Origin: Pseudomonadota bacterium
GTDB taxonomy: Bacteria; Pseudomonadota; Alphaproteobacteria; Sphingomonadales; Sphingomonadaceae
Assembly: GCA_023458055.1 (NCBI GenBank)
Contig: JAEXAW010000060.1
Coordinates: 90,667-154,666 of the forward strand
Direction: 5' to 3'
DNA length: 64,000 bases
The notes beneath the pieces are model-generated. The model was not told the origin of the DNA. It did no database searches and saw only the letters and a program-made list of their open reading frames with translations. Positions within the stretch are counted from its first letter, which is position 1, and the number at the start of each line of letters is the position of its first letter. Below are positions 24,734-33,686 of the stretch, one piece after another. The translations under genes and the position numbers were made by a program.

Positions 24734-26442
24734 CCGGCGCGGCCTGGGATAAAGAAGTCGATGTGCTGGTTGTCGGCTCAGGCGCGGGCGGATTGTTGAG
24801 CGCTTTGGTGGCGGCGGAAAATCATGCCGACGTCCTTGTCATCGAAAAGGATAAATTATGGGGCGGGACCTCGGCGACCTCGGGCGCGGGCATCTGGATC
24901 CCGGGCAGTGATCAGGCCCGCGCCGCCGGGTTTGAAGATAATCTCGACGATGCGTTCCAATATGTCCGCGCGCTATCCAAGGATAATGTGCCGGACGCCA
25001 ATATTCGCTCTTTCGTCACTGAAGCGCCCAATATGTTGCGCTGGCTGACGGATAACACCAACATCGTTTATGCCGCTTTCCCTTACCCCGATTATCACGC
25101 CGAAAATCCGGGCGGCAGTCCGCAAGGGTTTCGCACCCATATGCCGCTCCCTATTGATGGCAAAGCTTTGGGCAAAGACGTCGAAACGCTACGCTTTGCC
25201 TCTCCGGCGGCGAGCCTGTTCGGCTATTTGAACTGGCATTTTGATGAAACCTACACCCTCTTGTTTCGCGCGCCCGGATGGCAATTACATCTGACCAAAT
25301 CGCTCGCGCGTTACTGGTTTGACTGGCCGTTCCGGTTCAAGTCGCGCAAAGACCGTCGCCTGACTCTCGGCAACTCGTTGCTCGGTGGACTGAAGCTGGC
25401 GCTTAATAAACGCAAGGTTCCGGTTTGGCTGGAAAGTCCCATGCAGGAATTGGTGCGCGATGCTGATGGCCGCGTGATCGGCGCGGTGGTTAGTCATGAG
25501 GGCAAATCTCTTCGCATCCGGGCGCGCAAGGGGGTCATTTTGGCCGCAGGTGGCTTTGACAAAAATGCTCAGATGCGCGCGGACAATGCCCCGCAGCAGC
25601 CTGTCCCCCACTATAGCGGCGGCGTTTCCAGTAACACCGGCGACAGCATTCGCGCTGGGCAAGCGGTGGGTGCGGCGACCATGAACATGAATTCCAACTG
25701 GGCCGCCCCGGTTTTTTTTGTTCCGGGTGAAGATCGCGGTCGCTTGTCCACTATCGAGCGCGCCCTTCCCGGCTGCATCATGGTCGACCAGTCGGGCAAA
25801 CGCTTTGTCAATGAAGCGGCCTCCTATCATATCGTCGGGCAGAAAATGGCCGCCGCCAACCTCGCTGCCAAACAAGGGCAAGGCGCGGCGACCGATCCTA
25901 GCTGGGTGATATTCGACCACCGTTTCCGTCACAAATATCCTGTGGGGCCACTCTTGCCGTTAATGCCCGATTGGCTGCAACGCGGCGAGGTGCGCACCAT
26001 CATGCGCAAGGGCAAAACCATCGAAGAGCTGGCCGAACAGATACATGTCGATCCGGCGACCCTCGCGGCGACCGTTGCCCGCTTCAACCAATATGCCGAA
26101 AAAGGCGAAGACCCCGATTTCCATCGCGGCGAGGCGACCTATGATAAAATGTACGGCGATCCATCCAATCAGCCCAACCCGTCGCTGGCGCCGATCATCA
26201 AAGGCCCTTTCTATGCCTTTCCCATCCACCCCGGTGACATCGGCACCAATGGCGGCATGGTAACGGACGAAAAGGCACGCGTCGTCGGCACCGACGGAAA
26301 GCCGATTGCGGGTCTCTATGCCATCGGTAACAACGCGGCTTCGGTGATGGGTGAAAGCTATCCGGGTGCTGGTTCGACGATCGGTCCCGCGATGACTTTT
26401 GGCTATGTCGCCGCGCGCGATTTGACCGGCAGCAACGCATGA
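24730..26442 (+). CDS. FAD-binding dehydrogenase, 3-ketosteroid-Delta1-dehydrogenase (KstD)-like
   Basis: A 570-residue flavoprotein. The dinucleotide-binding motif is VVGSGAGG followed by an acidic residue near 37. The segments YDKMYGDPSNQPNP and PGAGSTIGPAMTFGY near the C-terminus are characteristic of KstD and its relatives. KstD enzymes remove the 1,2-hydrogens of 3-ketosteroids, a step that, with 9-hydroxylation, opens ring B. Whether this one works at C1, C4 or elsewhere is not determined. Translation is coupled to the upstream SDR (ATGA), and an SDR follows 24 bases downstream. With KshA-like oxygenases in the window, a steroid-type role is well supported by context. Confidence 0.87.
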   Translation: MTGAAWDKEVDVLVVGSGAGGLLSALVAAENHADVLVIEKDKLWGGTSATSGAGIWIPGSDQARAAGFEDNLDDAFQYVRALSKDNVPDANIRSFVTEAPNMLRWLTDNTNIVYAAFPYPDYHAENPGGSPQGFRTHMPLPIDGKALGKDVETLRFASPAASLFGYLNWHFDETYTLLFRAPGWQLHLTKSLARYWFDWPFRFKSRKDRRLTLGNSLLGGLKLALNKRKVPVWLESPMQELVRDADGRVIGAVVSHEGKSLRIRARKGVILAAGGFDKNAQMRADNAPQQPVPHYSGGVSSNTGDSIRAGQAVGAATMNMNSNWAAPVFFVPGEDRGRLSTIERALPGCIMVDQSGKRFVNEAASYHIVGQKMAAANLAAKQGQGAATDPSWVIFDHRFRHKYPVGPLLPLMPDWLQRGEVRTIMRKGKTIEELAEQIHVDPATLAATVARFNQYAEKGEDPDFHRGEATYDKMYGDPSNQPNPSLAPIIKGPFYAFPIHPGDIGTNGGMVTDEKARVVGTDGKPIAGLYAIGNNAASVMGESYPGAGSTIGPAMTFGYVAARDLTGSNA

Positions 26443-26466
26443 TCAGAACAACGGCAGAACCATCTT

Positions 26467-27252
26467 ATGTCCTCTGATAGTTTGCGACCAGCGCTAGGAA
26501 GCCCCGCTACCGGGGTCATCATTACCGGCGGCGCGTCAGGCATTGGCCTCGCCTCCGCGCGCGCCTTGGCAGCCGTAGGGCGCCCCGTTGCGCTTTGGGA
26601 CATTGATGGGGACAAGGCCGGAGCCGCAGCGGAAGCCATCCACCAGGAATTTGGTATCGCCACCCTCGGCCTTCGCGTCGATGTGCGAGACCTTAAAAGC
26701 TATGCCGCCGCCGTTGACACCAGCCGCACCGCGCTTGGCTCCATTGGTGGGCTCGTCCATTGTGCAGGCATCGTTGATACCGGCTCGCTCGATGGTATCA
26801 CCGAAGAAAGCTGGGCGGCAGGGATAGACACGCATCTGCGCCCGCTGGCACTTATCACCCAAGCCTTATTGCCGGATTTCACCGCGGACAGAGGCTCGGC
26901 GATTGTCGGCATCGCTTCGATCAATGCAACACTCGGCCATGCGGCGAACCCCATTTACAGCTCCGCCAAAGCGGGGATGCTGGGTCTCATCCGTTCATTG
27001 GCTGATCGGTTAGGGGGAGATGGCATCCGCATCAATGCCGTGTCACCGGGACAGATCTTAACGCCGATGTTGCAACCCACCGTTGACTATCTCCCGCAAG
27101 GAACCTTCGAGCGCCGCATCCTGATGGGCCGCCTTGGCGTGCCCGACGAGATCGGCCGCGCGGTCCGCTTCCTGCTTTCGGACGAGGCCAGCTACATCAC
27201 CGCGACCGAGCTTGTTGTCGATGGCGGCAATATCAGTTCACAAAGGATGTAA
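26467..27252 (+). CDS. Short-chain dehydrogenase/reductase
   Basis: A 261-residue SDR with GGASGIG for NAD(P), CAG (HCAGI) in place of NNAG, YxxxK in YSSAKAGM and a C-terminal VVDGGNISSQRM. It lies 24 bases after the KstD-like gene and two bases before the epoxide-hydrolase-like gene, so it is the sixth gene of the plus-strand run. The ribosome-binding site before the ATG at 26467 is weak. Probable oxidoreductase of the same pathway; specificity is unknown. Confidence 0.91.
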   Translation: MSSDSLRPALGSPATGVIITGGASGIGLASARALAAVGRPVALWDIDGDKAGAAAEAIHQEFGIATLGLRVDVRDLKSYAAAVDTSRTALGSIGGLVHCAGIVDTGSLDGITEESWAAGIDTHLRPLALITQALLPDFTADRGSAIVGIASINATLGHAANPIYSSAKAGMLGLIRSLADRLGGDGIRINAVSPGQILTPMLQPTVDYLPQGTFERRILMGRLGVPDEIGRAVRFLLSDEASYITATELVVDGGNISSQRM

Positions 27253-27254
27253 TC

Positions 27255-28238
27255 ATGGCGGACTGGCAACATCGCTATGCGCGCATCAATGGCATCGACA
27301 TGCACTATGTCGAACAAGGCGAAGGCCCGCTGGTCATCCTTTGCCACGGCTTTCCGCATAGTTGGTTCAGTTGGCATCGTCAGATTGAACCGCTGGTCAA
27401 AGCAGGCTGGCGCGTGGTGGCCCCCGATATGCGCGGCATGGGCCAGACCGAAGGGCCAGCGGATTATCACGCCTATGATTGCCATCACACGGTTGGCGAT
27501 CTCATCGGCTTGCTCGATCATCTGGGAGAAGAACGCGCCGTCTTTGTCGGTCTCGATTTCGGCATTTTAGCGATTTATGACGCCGCCTACCGCCACCCGG
27601 AGCGGATGCACGCGGTCATCGGTCTGGAAAACCCCCATTGGCCCGACCGGCTCGACAAGACGCCATTGCAAGAAGCTGCGGAATGGGCGCAAAATCATTT
27701 CGTCCATATCCATGATTTCGTCTCACGGCCTGATAGCCATACCGAGCTTGATGCCGACCCCCGCGGATTTTTGGCGCGGGTCTATTATGCCTTGTCGGCG
27801 GATTATCATTATCTCGACGTGTGGAAGCATCCGTCCAGCGCGACCTATATGGATGCGCTTCCAGCGGCCCCGCCCCTCCCCTGGTCATGGCTATCCGAAC
27901 TGGAGCTCGAATATATTGTCGCTGATTATGCGCGCACGGGATTTGCGGGCGGCATCAACTGGTATCGCGCAATGGACCTGCGCTGGCACCAGCGCGCGCC
28001 TTACCGCGGCAAGAAAAACCCGGTGCCCTTCTATTTTATCGGCAGCGTCCACGATGTTGACCTGGAAGCCTGGCACGGCGATGACCCGCTCGCACAATTG
28101 CCCAAGCAACATGCCGATGTCCGCCGCGTCGAAATGGTAAAGGGCGCTGGCCACATGATGCAGTTGGAACGGTCAGACGAGGTTACGGCGCTGCTGGTGG
28201 ATTATTTGGGCGATATCAAGAGCCGGGGCGATCTTTAG
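27255..28238 (+). CDS. Alpha/beta hydrolase, epoxide hydrolase / haloalkane dehalogenase-like
   Basis: A 327-residue hydrolase with HGFP (31-34) as oxyanion motif and aspartate D101 (FVGLDFG) at the nucleophile position, which is the feature that separates epoxide hydrolases and dehalogenases from serine esterases. The base is the histidine in GAGHMMQLE. The lid region between has tyrosine-rich stretches (RGFLARVYYALSADYHYLD), as in epoxide hydrolases. It may open an epoxide made by the P450 or another oxygenase, or cleave a C-C or ester bond. It ends the plus-strand run and overlaps the convergent gene by 23 bases. Confidence 0.85.
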   Translation: MADWQHRYARINGIDMHYVEQGEGPLVILCHGFPHSWFSWHRQIEPLVKAGWRVVAPDMRGMGQTEGPADYHAYDCHHTVGDLIGLLDHLGEERAVFVGLDFGILAIYDAAYRHPERMHAVIGLENPHWPDRLDKTPLQEAAEWAQNHFVHIHDFVSRPDSHTELDADPRGFLARVYYALSADYHYLDVWKHPSSATYMDALPAAPPLPWSWLSELELEYIVADYARTGFAGGINWYRAMDLRWHQRAPYRGKKNPVPFYFIGSVHDVDLEAWHGDDPLAQLPKQHADVRRVEMVKGAGHMMQLERSDEVTALLVDYLGDIKSRGDL

Positions 28239-29856
28239 CGGCTGAGCGCTGCCGCACCTGAACCACGCCGCCGAGTGCACCTTGCCATAGGCTGTCGTCG
28301 GGGCCGATGGCGACGGCGGCCCAGTTGTTGTTCCATTGCTTGCCCCGTCCGGTGGGAACGCGCGCAACCTCCTTGCCGGTTGCGAAATCGAGGCCGACGA
28401 GGAACCAGTCCTGATCTTTGCCATCGGGCGCCATCGCAAAACTCGTGACCCAGACGATCCCGCTTTTCGCCGCAAGTTTTGGCACAACCGACGGGATTTT
28501 GAGCGGTGAGGTCCAGATAATGTCGCACCCGGATTCATCCGCGCGCACATCAATCCGCACCATGCCGCCGCGCACCTTGTCCCAATCCGTCATGGAGAGC
28601 GCATTGGTATAGCCCGCATTATTTTCAAATATGATCGAGCGTCCCCAACCGATCATCGAATTTTCGGTCGCGCTTGCGCCTTCATCAAACACCGGAACCT
28701 TGCAGACTTCGCGGGTCTTTTCATCCGCCAGCGCATCGCGTCGCAAGATCACCGCGTTGATGCGCCCGTCCGCATTGTCGGCAAAGGCAATCCATCTGTC
28801 ACCGATCAGCGTCGGCGTCGTGCCGCTGCCCTGATTGATCGAGCCGGTCTTGCGCGCGCTCCCACGATCATAAGCATGGCTCCACAGCACGCGCGGAATG
28901 CCATCTGCTCCTGCTTGCATCGCATATTGGCGATGGTCTGTGAGGACATAAACAGCCGAACGATCCATCGCGATGGCATTTTGAATTTCCTCGCCCGTAA
29001 AGCGCATCTGCGCAATCTTTCCGGTAGCCGGGTCCAGCGTACCGACACGGCCATAGCGTGTCGTCCACCAGTAACGCCCGTCCGGTCCCGGCATCACCGT
29101 CGTCAACAGATCACATTCACCGCTCGGAAACCAGTTATCATAATGCTGGCAATCATGCGGGACATGGGCGCGCAAATCCCATCCGCGATCAAGCTTGAAC
29201 TGCCATTCGCCTTTGTCTTCCACTGCGACAATGCGCTGCACTTGATAGCGGCTGTCGGCAAACACCACGCCATCGCGGTCGTCGAGGAAGAAATAAGCGC
29301 CGCCCGATGAATCGGAAAACATAATGTCCATATCGCGCCCGACCATCGCCTGAAACGCGCTAGGCCGCATGGGAAGATCATAATAGGCCAGCATCGCCAG
29401 CGTATCGGGATCAATCAGCACCATGCGAAAGCCGGTAAGGCCGCCGCACATTGCGACCACCCGGCCATCGCTCCTGAAGGTGAAGGTCGAGCATTGGCGC
29501 GGCAGCCAATTGCCCGATTTGCGGCTGCGCACCTCAAGGTTGGCGCCGATTGGCCCCATCCGGTCATGCACATCGGATTGGGCGGCATCAGCATGGATCG
29601 TCGCATTGCCATCGGGCGCGAGGCCGGGATAGGTAAGCGCTTGGCCTTCGATGGCGCGCGGGACAAAGGCTGCATCCCATATCGGTGGAGCGAGCGCTTG
29701 CCCGTCAAACGGTCGCGCGGGAACCGACTCGCGGTTGGCGATGGGCCACAAGATCAATGCGGCCAGCACCAACGTACCCAACCCTAACGCCAGCCAGAAA
29801 AGGCACCCCCGAGCGCGGCGCGGACGAGGCGTGGCGCTGGCCTCGGTTTGCATCAA
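28216..29856 (-). CDS. Membrane-anchored beta-propeller-like protein of unknown function
   Basis: A 546-residue protein. A single hydrophobic helix at about residues 17-39 (after an arginine-rich start) should anchor it in the inner membrane with the rest in the periplasm. The large C-terminal part has repeated beta-strand units with aspartate/glycine turns (FRSDGRVVAMCGG, MPGPDGRYWWTTRYG, IGPDDSLWQGALGG), like quinoprotein or YVTN-type propellers. I see no haem or PQQ motif. It is the last gene of the P450 operon, overlapping the SnoaL-like gene by four bases, and could be a periplasmic binding or sensory partner. Function not recognised. Confidence 0.75.
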   Translation of the reverse strand: MMQTEASATPRPRRARGCLFWLALGLGTLVLAALILWPIANRESVPARPFDGQALAPPIWDAAFVPRAIEGQALTYPGLAPDGNATIHADAAQSDVHDRMGPIGANLEVRSRKSGNWLPRQCSTFTFRSDGRVVAMCGGLTGFRMVLIDPDTLAMLAYYDLPMRPSAFQAMVGRDMDIMFSDSSGGAYFFLDDRDGVVFADSRYQVQRIVAVEDKGEWQFKLDRGWDLRAHVPHDCQHYDNWFPSGECDLLTTVMPGPDGRYWWTTRYGRVGTLDPATGKIAQMRFTGEEIQNAIAMDRSAVYVLTDHRQYAMQAGADGIPRVLWSHAYDRGSARKTGSINQGSGTTPTLIGDRWIAFADNADGRINAVILRRDALADEKTREVCKVPVFDEGASATENSMIGWGRSIIFENNAGYTNALSMTDWDKVRGGMVRIDVRADESGCDIIWTSPLKIPSVVPKLAAKSGIVWVTSFAMAPDGKDQDWFLVGLDFATGKEVARVPTGRGKQWNNNWAAVAIGPDDSLWQGALGGVVQVRQRSAAKDRPGS

Positions 29857-30494
29857 TCCGCCCTAACCTTAACCTTGGGCGCTTCGGCACCGCGCCGCAT
29901 CGCATGCAGAAAGCCTTCGAGCGGAGCTGGCTCCGGCACTGGCCCTTCCGGCGCTCCCTCGCGCGCCCAAAATTCGGCGTAGCTTGGAAACAGCTTGTGG
30001 AAATTGCCATCCACCCAATCGGTGTTCGGCCAGCGCATCTTGGCATCGCCAATAGGCGGCTTGTTAAGATCGGTCGCATACCAATAAAGCGGCAAGCGCC
30101 GTGCGAAATACCAACGCGGCCCATCGGGGCCATCGGCGCGGACATAATCGTCTATATACATCATCTGCATGATGACCCATTCATCGCCGGTCTCATGCTC
30201 ATTCTTGGAATAGACGACGCCGTGCGCATGGGCCTCATCGTCAAATTCTATGATATGCCCGCCAATATGATGCGAGGTGCCCGTGAAGGGCGAGCGCAAG
30301 GTGCCGTCCATATAGGTGCGCAAGGCCTCGCGGCCGGATGCGCCTTTGCCGACGCGCACGTCAGCGGGAAACAGCGAGACCATCGCATCCATATCGCGCA
30401 TATCGAGCGCGAGCGCATATTTGGCCGGAAGCTGGCGGATCTGGTCGAGCGCTTCGAGCCTTTCAATACGAGCAAGGAGGGCCGTTTCAGTCAT
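29853..30494 (-). CDS. SnoaL-like (NTF2-fold) protein
   Basis: About 213 residues from the ATG at 30494, which overlaps the flavoprotein stop (ATGA); longer in-frame readings are inside that gene. The NTF2-type start is RIERLEALDQIRQLPAKYALALDMRDMDAMVSLF, and an internal HHIGGHIIEFDDE strand follows. It is longer than other SnoaL-like proteins in the window by about 50 residues at the C-terminus. The family includes dehydratases and isomerases. It lies in the P450-flavoprotein-SnoaL-propeller operon; a hydroxyl-elimination step after oxidation is plausible. Confidence 0.85.
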   Translation of the reverse strand: MTETALLARIERLEALDQIRQLPAKYALALDMRDMDAMVSLFPADVRVGKGASGREALRTYMDGTLRSPFTGTSHHIGGHIIEFDDEAHAHGVVYSKNEHETGDEWVIMQMMYIDDYVRADGPDGPRWYFARRLPLYWYATDLNKPPIGDAKMRWPNTDWVDGNFHKLFPSYAEFWAREGAPEGPVPEPAPLEGFLHAMRRGAEAPKVKVRAD

Positions 30495-32239
30495 AGTCGA
30501 ACTCCGGCAATAGCGCGCGCCGCGCGGCGGCCCGAATAGATGCAGTCGGCGTAAGACAGCCCGCTCACATAAAGATGCGAGCACAATCCCACCGCATTGC
30601 GCCCGGCGGCATAAAGTCCGGTAATGAGGCTAGCATCAGGACGGCGCACCTGCCCCGTTTTTTCATCGACGACGAGGCCGCCCACCGTCATGCAGGCAAG
30701 CGGGAAGGCTTTGCTATCCACCGACGCGTCGATGGCATAATAAGGTCCATCACCGATCGCGCCCATTTCGTCGGGCGACTTGTGAAACGGGTCCGCAATT
30801 TCGCCACGCGCGGCGCGGTTATAGTCGATGACCGTTTGCTTGAGCGTTGCCGCATCAAAGCCGAGCTTGTCGGCCAGCGCGTCGAGCGATTTTGCCTTGG
30901 TCGCGGTGAGCAGACAATTCATCAGCGTGATGTCGCGCTGGAATGGCAGCACTTCGGGTCCGAAAGCGTCCTTGAGTGCTTGTTTACGCGCGGCGGCATC
31001 AAGGATGATATAGCCCCGCCCGCCATTATGTTCGACCATCGCATCACCAATGGTCGCGCCATAATGGGTTTCGTTGACATACCGCGCGCCCTTGCCGTTG
31101 ACGAGAATGGCCCGGCCCCAGGCCGCGGGCGGACTTAAGAAACGCCAGCCCGATACGCGCTCCATCAACGCCGTCGCGCCGCCCACCGATACGCCGAGCA
31201 TGATGCCCGCGCCTGTGTCTCCCAGAGTACCATTGGGCATACCTGCGGCATATTTGGGCGCATAATGAGCAACCATCGGATTGTTGATGATAAAACCGCC
31301 ACCGCTGAGAACAACGCCGCGCCCCGCGCGATACCATTGCGACACGCGGTTTTCCGCCTCAAGCGCATTGGCTTTGGCAAGCAATTTATAGCCGCGACCA
31401 TAAGTGAGTTGCGATCCCGGCAAGGTCGGCGGCAATTTTTCAAACCACTGGGCCGCCCGCTCAACGAGGGCCACGATGCGCGCCGCAATGGCGGGATCGA
31501 CAACCCGTTCTGCCCTCACGCCGATAATCCGACCATTGCCGTCTACTGCCAGTTGCCGGACTTCGGCCTGCGTGTGAAAGCGCAAGCCCTTGGCAATCGC
31601 CGCATCGCGCAGCGGCTCCCAGATGAAGCGCCCCAGCCCCCACGCTTTTTTGCCATTGCGCCCGACGCCGCGATGACCGCGTGCGGCAGGCTTTGCTATA
31701 TCGCGGTGCGGGGCAGCCAAACTGCTGTCGGGGTGATAGAGATATTTGTCGAGCGGCGGAAAACTTGTCTTTTTGCTGTAAAGACTGCCTTCAAATGGCA
31801 CGCCATGACCGCGCATCCATTCAACCGTCGCTGGGCTGGTCGCACAAAAATCACGCAGCGTTTCATCAGCGACAACATCGCCCACCTCAAGCTTGAGATA
31901 GGCGTACATATTGTCGGGGTCGTCCTCGACGCCGGCCTCGCGCTGGACCGAAGTGCCGCCGCCCGCATAAAAAACGCCGCCGTTCGCTGCGGACGACCCG
32001 CCGCCTTGATAACGGTCAAGTGCGAGCACATCGAGCCCCTGCTCTAAGCCCTCCAGTGCGGTCGCGACCCCGGCTCCGCCAAGGCCAACGACGATCACAT
32101 CGGCCGCGTCGTGCCAATCAAAGCTGTCCGGATCATCAATGGTACGTGGCGCATCAATCGCCAGCCCCCACTCAGCGATGGCGCCGGGACCAGCCGGTGC
32201 CGGATTGGATGGCGGATAATTATAGGGCCATGACGACAT
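30491..32239 (-). CDS. FAD-dependent oxidoreductase, KstD/fumarate-reductase-like
   Basis: A 582-residue flavoprotein. VVGLGGAGVA near residue 50 binds FAD, and the GGGSSAANGGVFYAGGG segment is typical of the fumarate reductase/KstD superfamily. The late segment GLYAAGRNAVGLCSHLYVSG is the conserved FAD-contact region. The C-terminal motif differs from the KstD-like protein at 24730 and is closer to the flavoprotein at 45857, so these two may act on another position (for example a 4-dehydrogenation or a C=C reduction). It follows P450 by five bases and is translationally coupled to the SnoaL-like gene. Confidence 0.87.
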   Translation of the reverse strand: MSSWPYNYPPSNPAPAGPGAIAEWGLAIDAPRTIDDPDSFDWHDAADVIVVGLGGAGVATALEGLEQGLDVLALDRYQGGGSSAANGGVFYAGGGTSVQREAGVEDDPDNMYAYLKLEVGDVVADETLRDFCATSPATVEWMRGHGVPFEGSLYSKKTSFPPLDKYLYHPDSSLAAPHRDIAKPAARGHRGVGRNGKKAWGLGRFIWEPLRDAAIAKGLRFHTQAEVRQLAVDGNGRIIGVRAERVVDPAIAARIVALVERAAQWFEKLPPTLPGSQLTYGRGYKLLAKANALEAENRVSQWYRAGRGVVLSGGGFIINNPMVAHYAPKYAAGMPNGTLGDTGAGIMLGVSVGGATALMERVSGWRFLSPPAAWGRAILVNGKGARYVNETHYGATIGDAMVEHNGGRGYIILDAAARKQALKDAFGPEVLPFQRDITLMNCLLTATKAKSLDALADKLGFDAATLKQTVIDYNRAARGEIADPFHKSPDEMGAIGDGPYYAIDASVDSKAFPLACMTVGGLVVDEKTGQVRRPDASLITGLYAAGRNAVGLCSHLYVSGLSYADCIYSGRRAARAIAGVRL

Positions 32240-32244
32240 TATTC

Positions 32245-33495
32245 TTAATCACCTTTGGCCTTCATGGTGTAGCGGATGGGAAGTTTCTTAAGACCGCCCG
32301 TAAAGTTGGTGCGCACCCATATCGGCTCCCCCACAATCTCGACACTGTCGATGCGCCGTCCAATTTCGCGGAACAAAGCGATCACCTCCATCTCGGCAAG
32401 AATACGCCCGAGGCAATGGTGGACCCCATAGCCAAAGCCAACATGGCGGTTAGGCTTGCGAGTGATGTCAAACTTATAAGGCTCTTCAAAGATGCGTTCA
32501 TCGCGATTGGCGGCGGCGTAAAACAAGCACGCGCTTTCGCCCGCCTTAATCTCTTGTCCCGCAATGCTGGTGTCAGCGGTAGCGGTGCGCATCATGTGCC
32601 GCACGGGTGAGGCCCAGCGGAATATCTCATCGGCCGCAGTCACCGCCATCGTGTCGGGGTCGGCTTTTAACAGTTCAAACTGGTCAGGGTTTTTGGCGAG
32701 CTGCATCATCCCGACGCCCACCGCTGAACTGGTCGTATCATGTCCCGCGGTGGCCAAAAGAAGGCCATAGGCCAAGGCTTCGAGCGGCGGGATCGGCTCA
32801 CCATCAATGGTCGAATTGGCCACCAAAGACATCAGATCATCGGTGGGCTTTTCGCGGCGTTCGTTGAGGATGCCGCCCAGATAAAAGAAAAAATGCTGCG
32901 CCGTCTCAAGGCCAAAATCGCCCGACCGTTGCAATTCGGGATCCATCGCGCCGAACAATTCCTGCGTTAGCTTGAGCACCAGCGGCGCGTCCGTTTCCGG
33001 CAACCCCAGCAATGCGGTAATCATGGTGAGCGGATAGGTGAGCGCGATATCATCGGCGAAATCACATTCGCCGCCCATATTCTCCATCTTATCAACATAT
33101 TCTGTCGCAAGCGCCGCCATGCGGTCTTCGAGTTGCTTCAGCGCGCGCGGGGTGAACCAGCTTTGCGCAACCTGACGATATTTGCGGTGGTCCGGCTGAT
33201 CCATATCAATGAGCGTGCGAACAAAGCCATATCGCTTGCCGAACTGTTCAATGGTCTTGTCTTCAATATCGGTCGGGACCAACGTGACGCGCGGTTCATT
33301 GACCCAAAGTTGCGGGTCGCTTTCAATCTCCTGAATTTCCGGTTGGCCAAATATGCCCCAGAAAGGGCGATAATCGGGATGGTGAATCCAGTGAATCGGG
33401 CCTTGCGTTCGCAACGTCCGAAACCGGTCCGCAATCCGGGTTTCATCGGTGTAAACATCGGGTGATACCACATCAATGTTCGTTGCCTGCCGCAT
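32245..33495 (-). CDS. Cytochrome P450
   Basis: 416 residues from the ATG at 33495, preceded by a strong AAGGAGGAGAG ribosome-binding site; codons upstream in frame are non-coding. The I-helix oxygen-binding motif AGHDTT is at 250-255, ExxR at 290-293, and the haem ligand is C361 in FGYGVHHCLG. No membrane anchor is seen, so it is a soluble bacterial class I P450 that needs a ferredoxin not encoded here. It resembles CYP108-like sphingomonad enzymes more than CYP125. It heads an operon with flavoprotein, SnoaL and propeller genes, and operator D lies 140 bases upstream. Confidence 0.93.
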   Translation of the reverse strand: MRQATNIDVVSPDVYTDETRIADRFRTLRTQGPIHWIHHPDYRPFWGIFGQPEIQEIESDPQLWVNEPRVTLVPTDIEDKTIEQFGKRYGFVRTLIDMDQPDHRKYRQVAQSWFTPRALKQLEDRMAALATEYVDKMENMGGECDFADDIALTYPLTMITALLGLPETDAPLVLKLTQELFGAMDPELQRSGDFGLETAQHFFFYLGGILNERREKPTDDLMSLVANSTIDGEPIPPLEALAYGLLLATAGHDTTSSAVGVGMMQLAKNPDQFELLKADPDTMAVTAADEIFRWASPVRHMMRTATADTSIAGQEIKAGESACLFYAAANRDERIFEEPYKFDITRKPNRHVGFGYGVHHCLGRILAEMEVIALFREIGRRIDSVEIVGEPIWVRTNFTGGLKKLPIRYTMKAKGD

Positions 33496-33635
33496 CTCAC
33501 TCTCCTCCTTGCGATTGTCCTGCTTTTGAAATTTTCGAGGGACGGTATCGCTGGGACAATCTCTCCACAACTTGCAGCCATAATCAAGCGTTACATTCCG
33601 CATAATGAATATATTATTGCCTTTCGAATACAAAT

Positions 33636-33665
33636 TGCGTAATTCAAAACCAATAATATTACGGA
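33636..33665. promoter_or_regulatory. Operator-like palindrome D (TGCGTA-N18-TACGGA)
   Basis: TGCGTA (33636-33641) and TACGGA (33660-33665) are separated by 18 bases; one base departs from the consensus. It ends 21 bases before the TonB-dependent receptor start and also faces the P450 operon (start 33495), so it may govern both directions. Confidence 0.65.
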
Positions 33666-33686
33666 ATCAATGAGCGGGAGTAGGAT

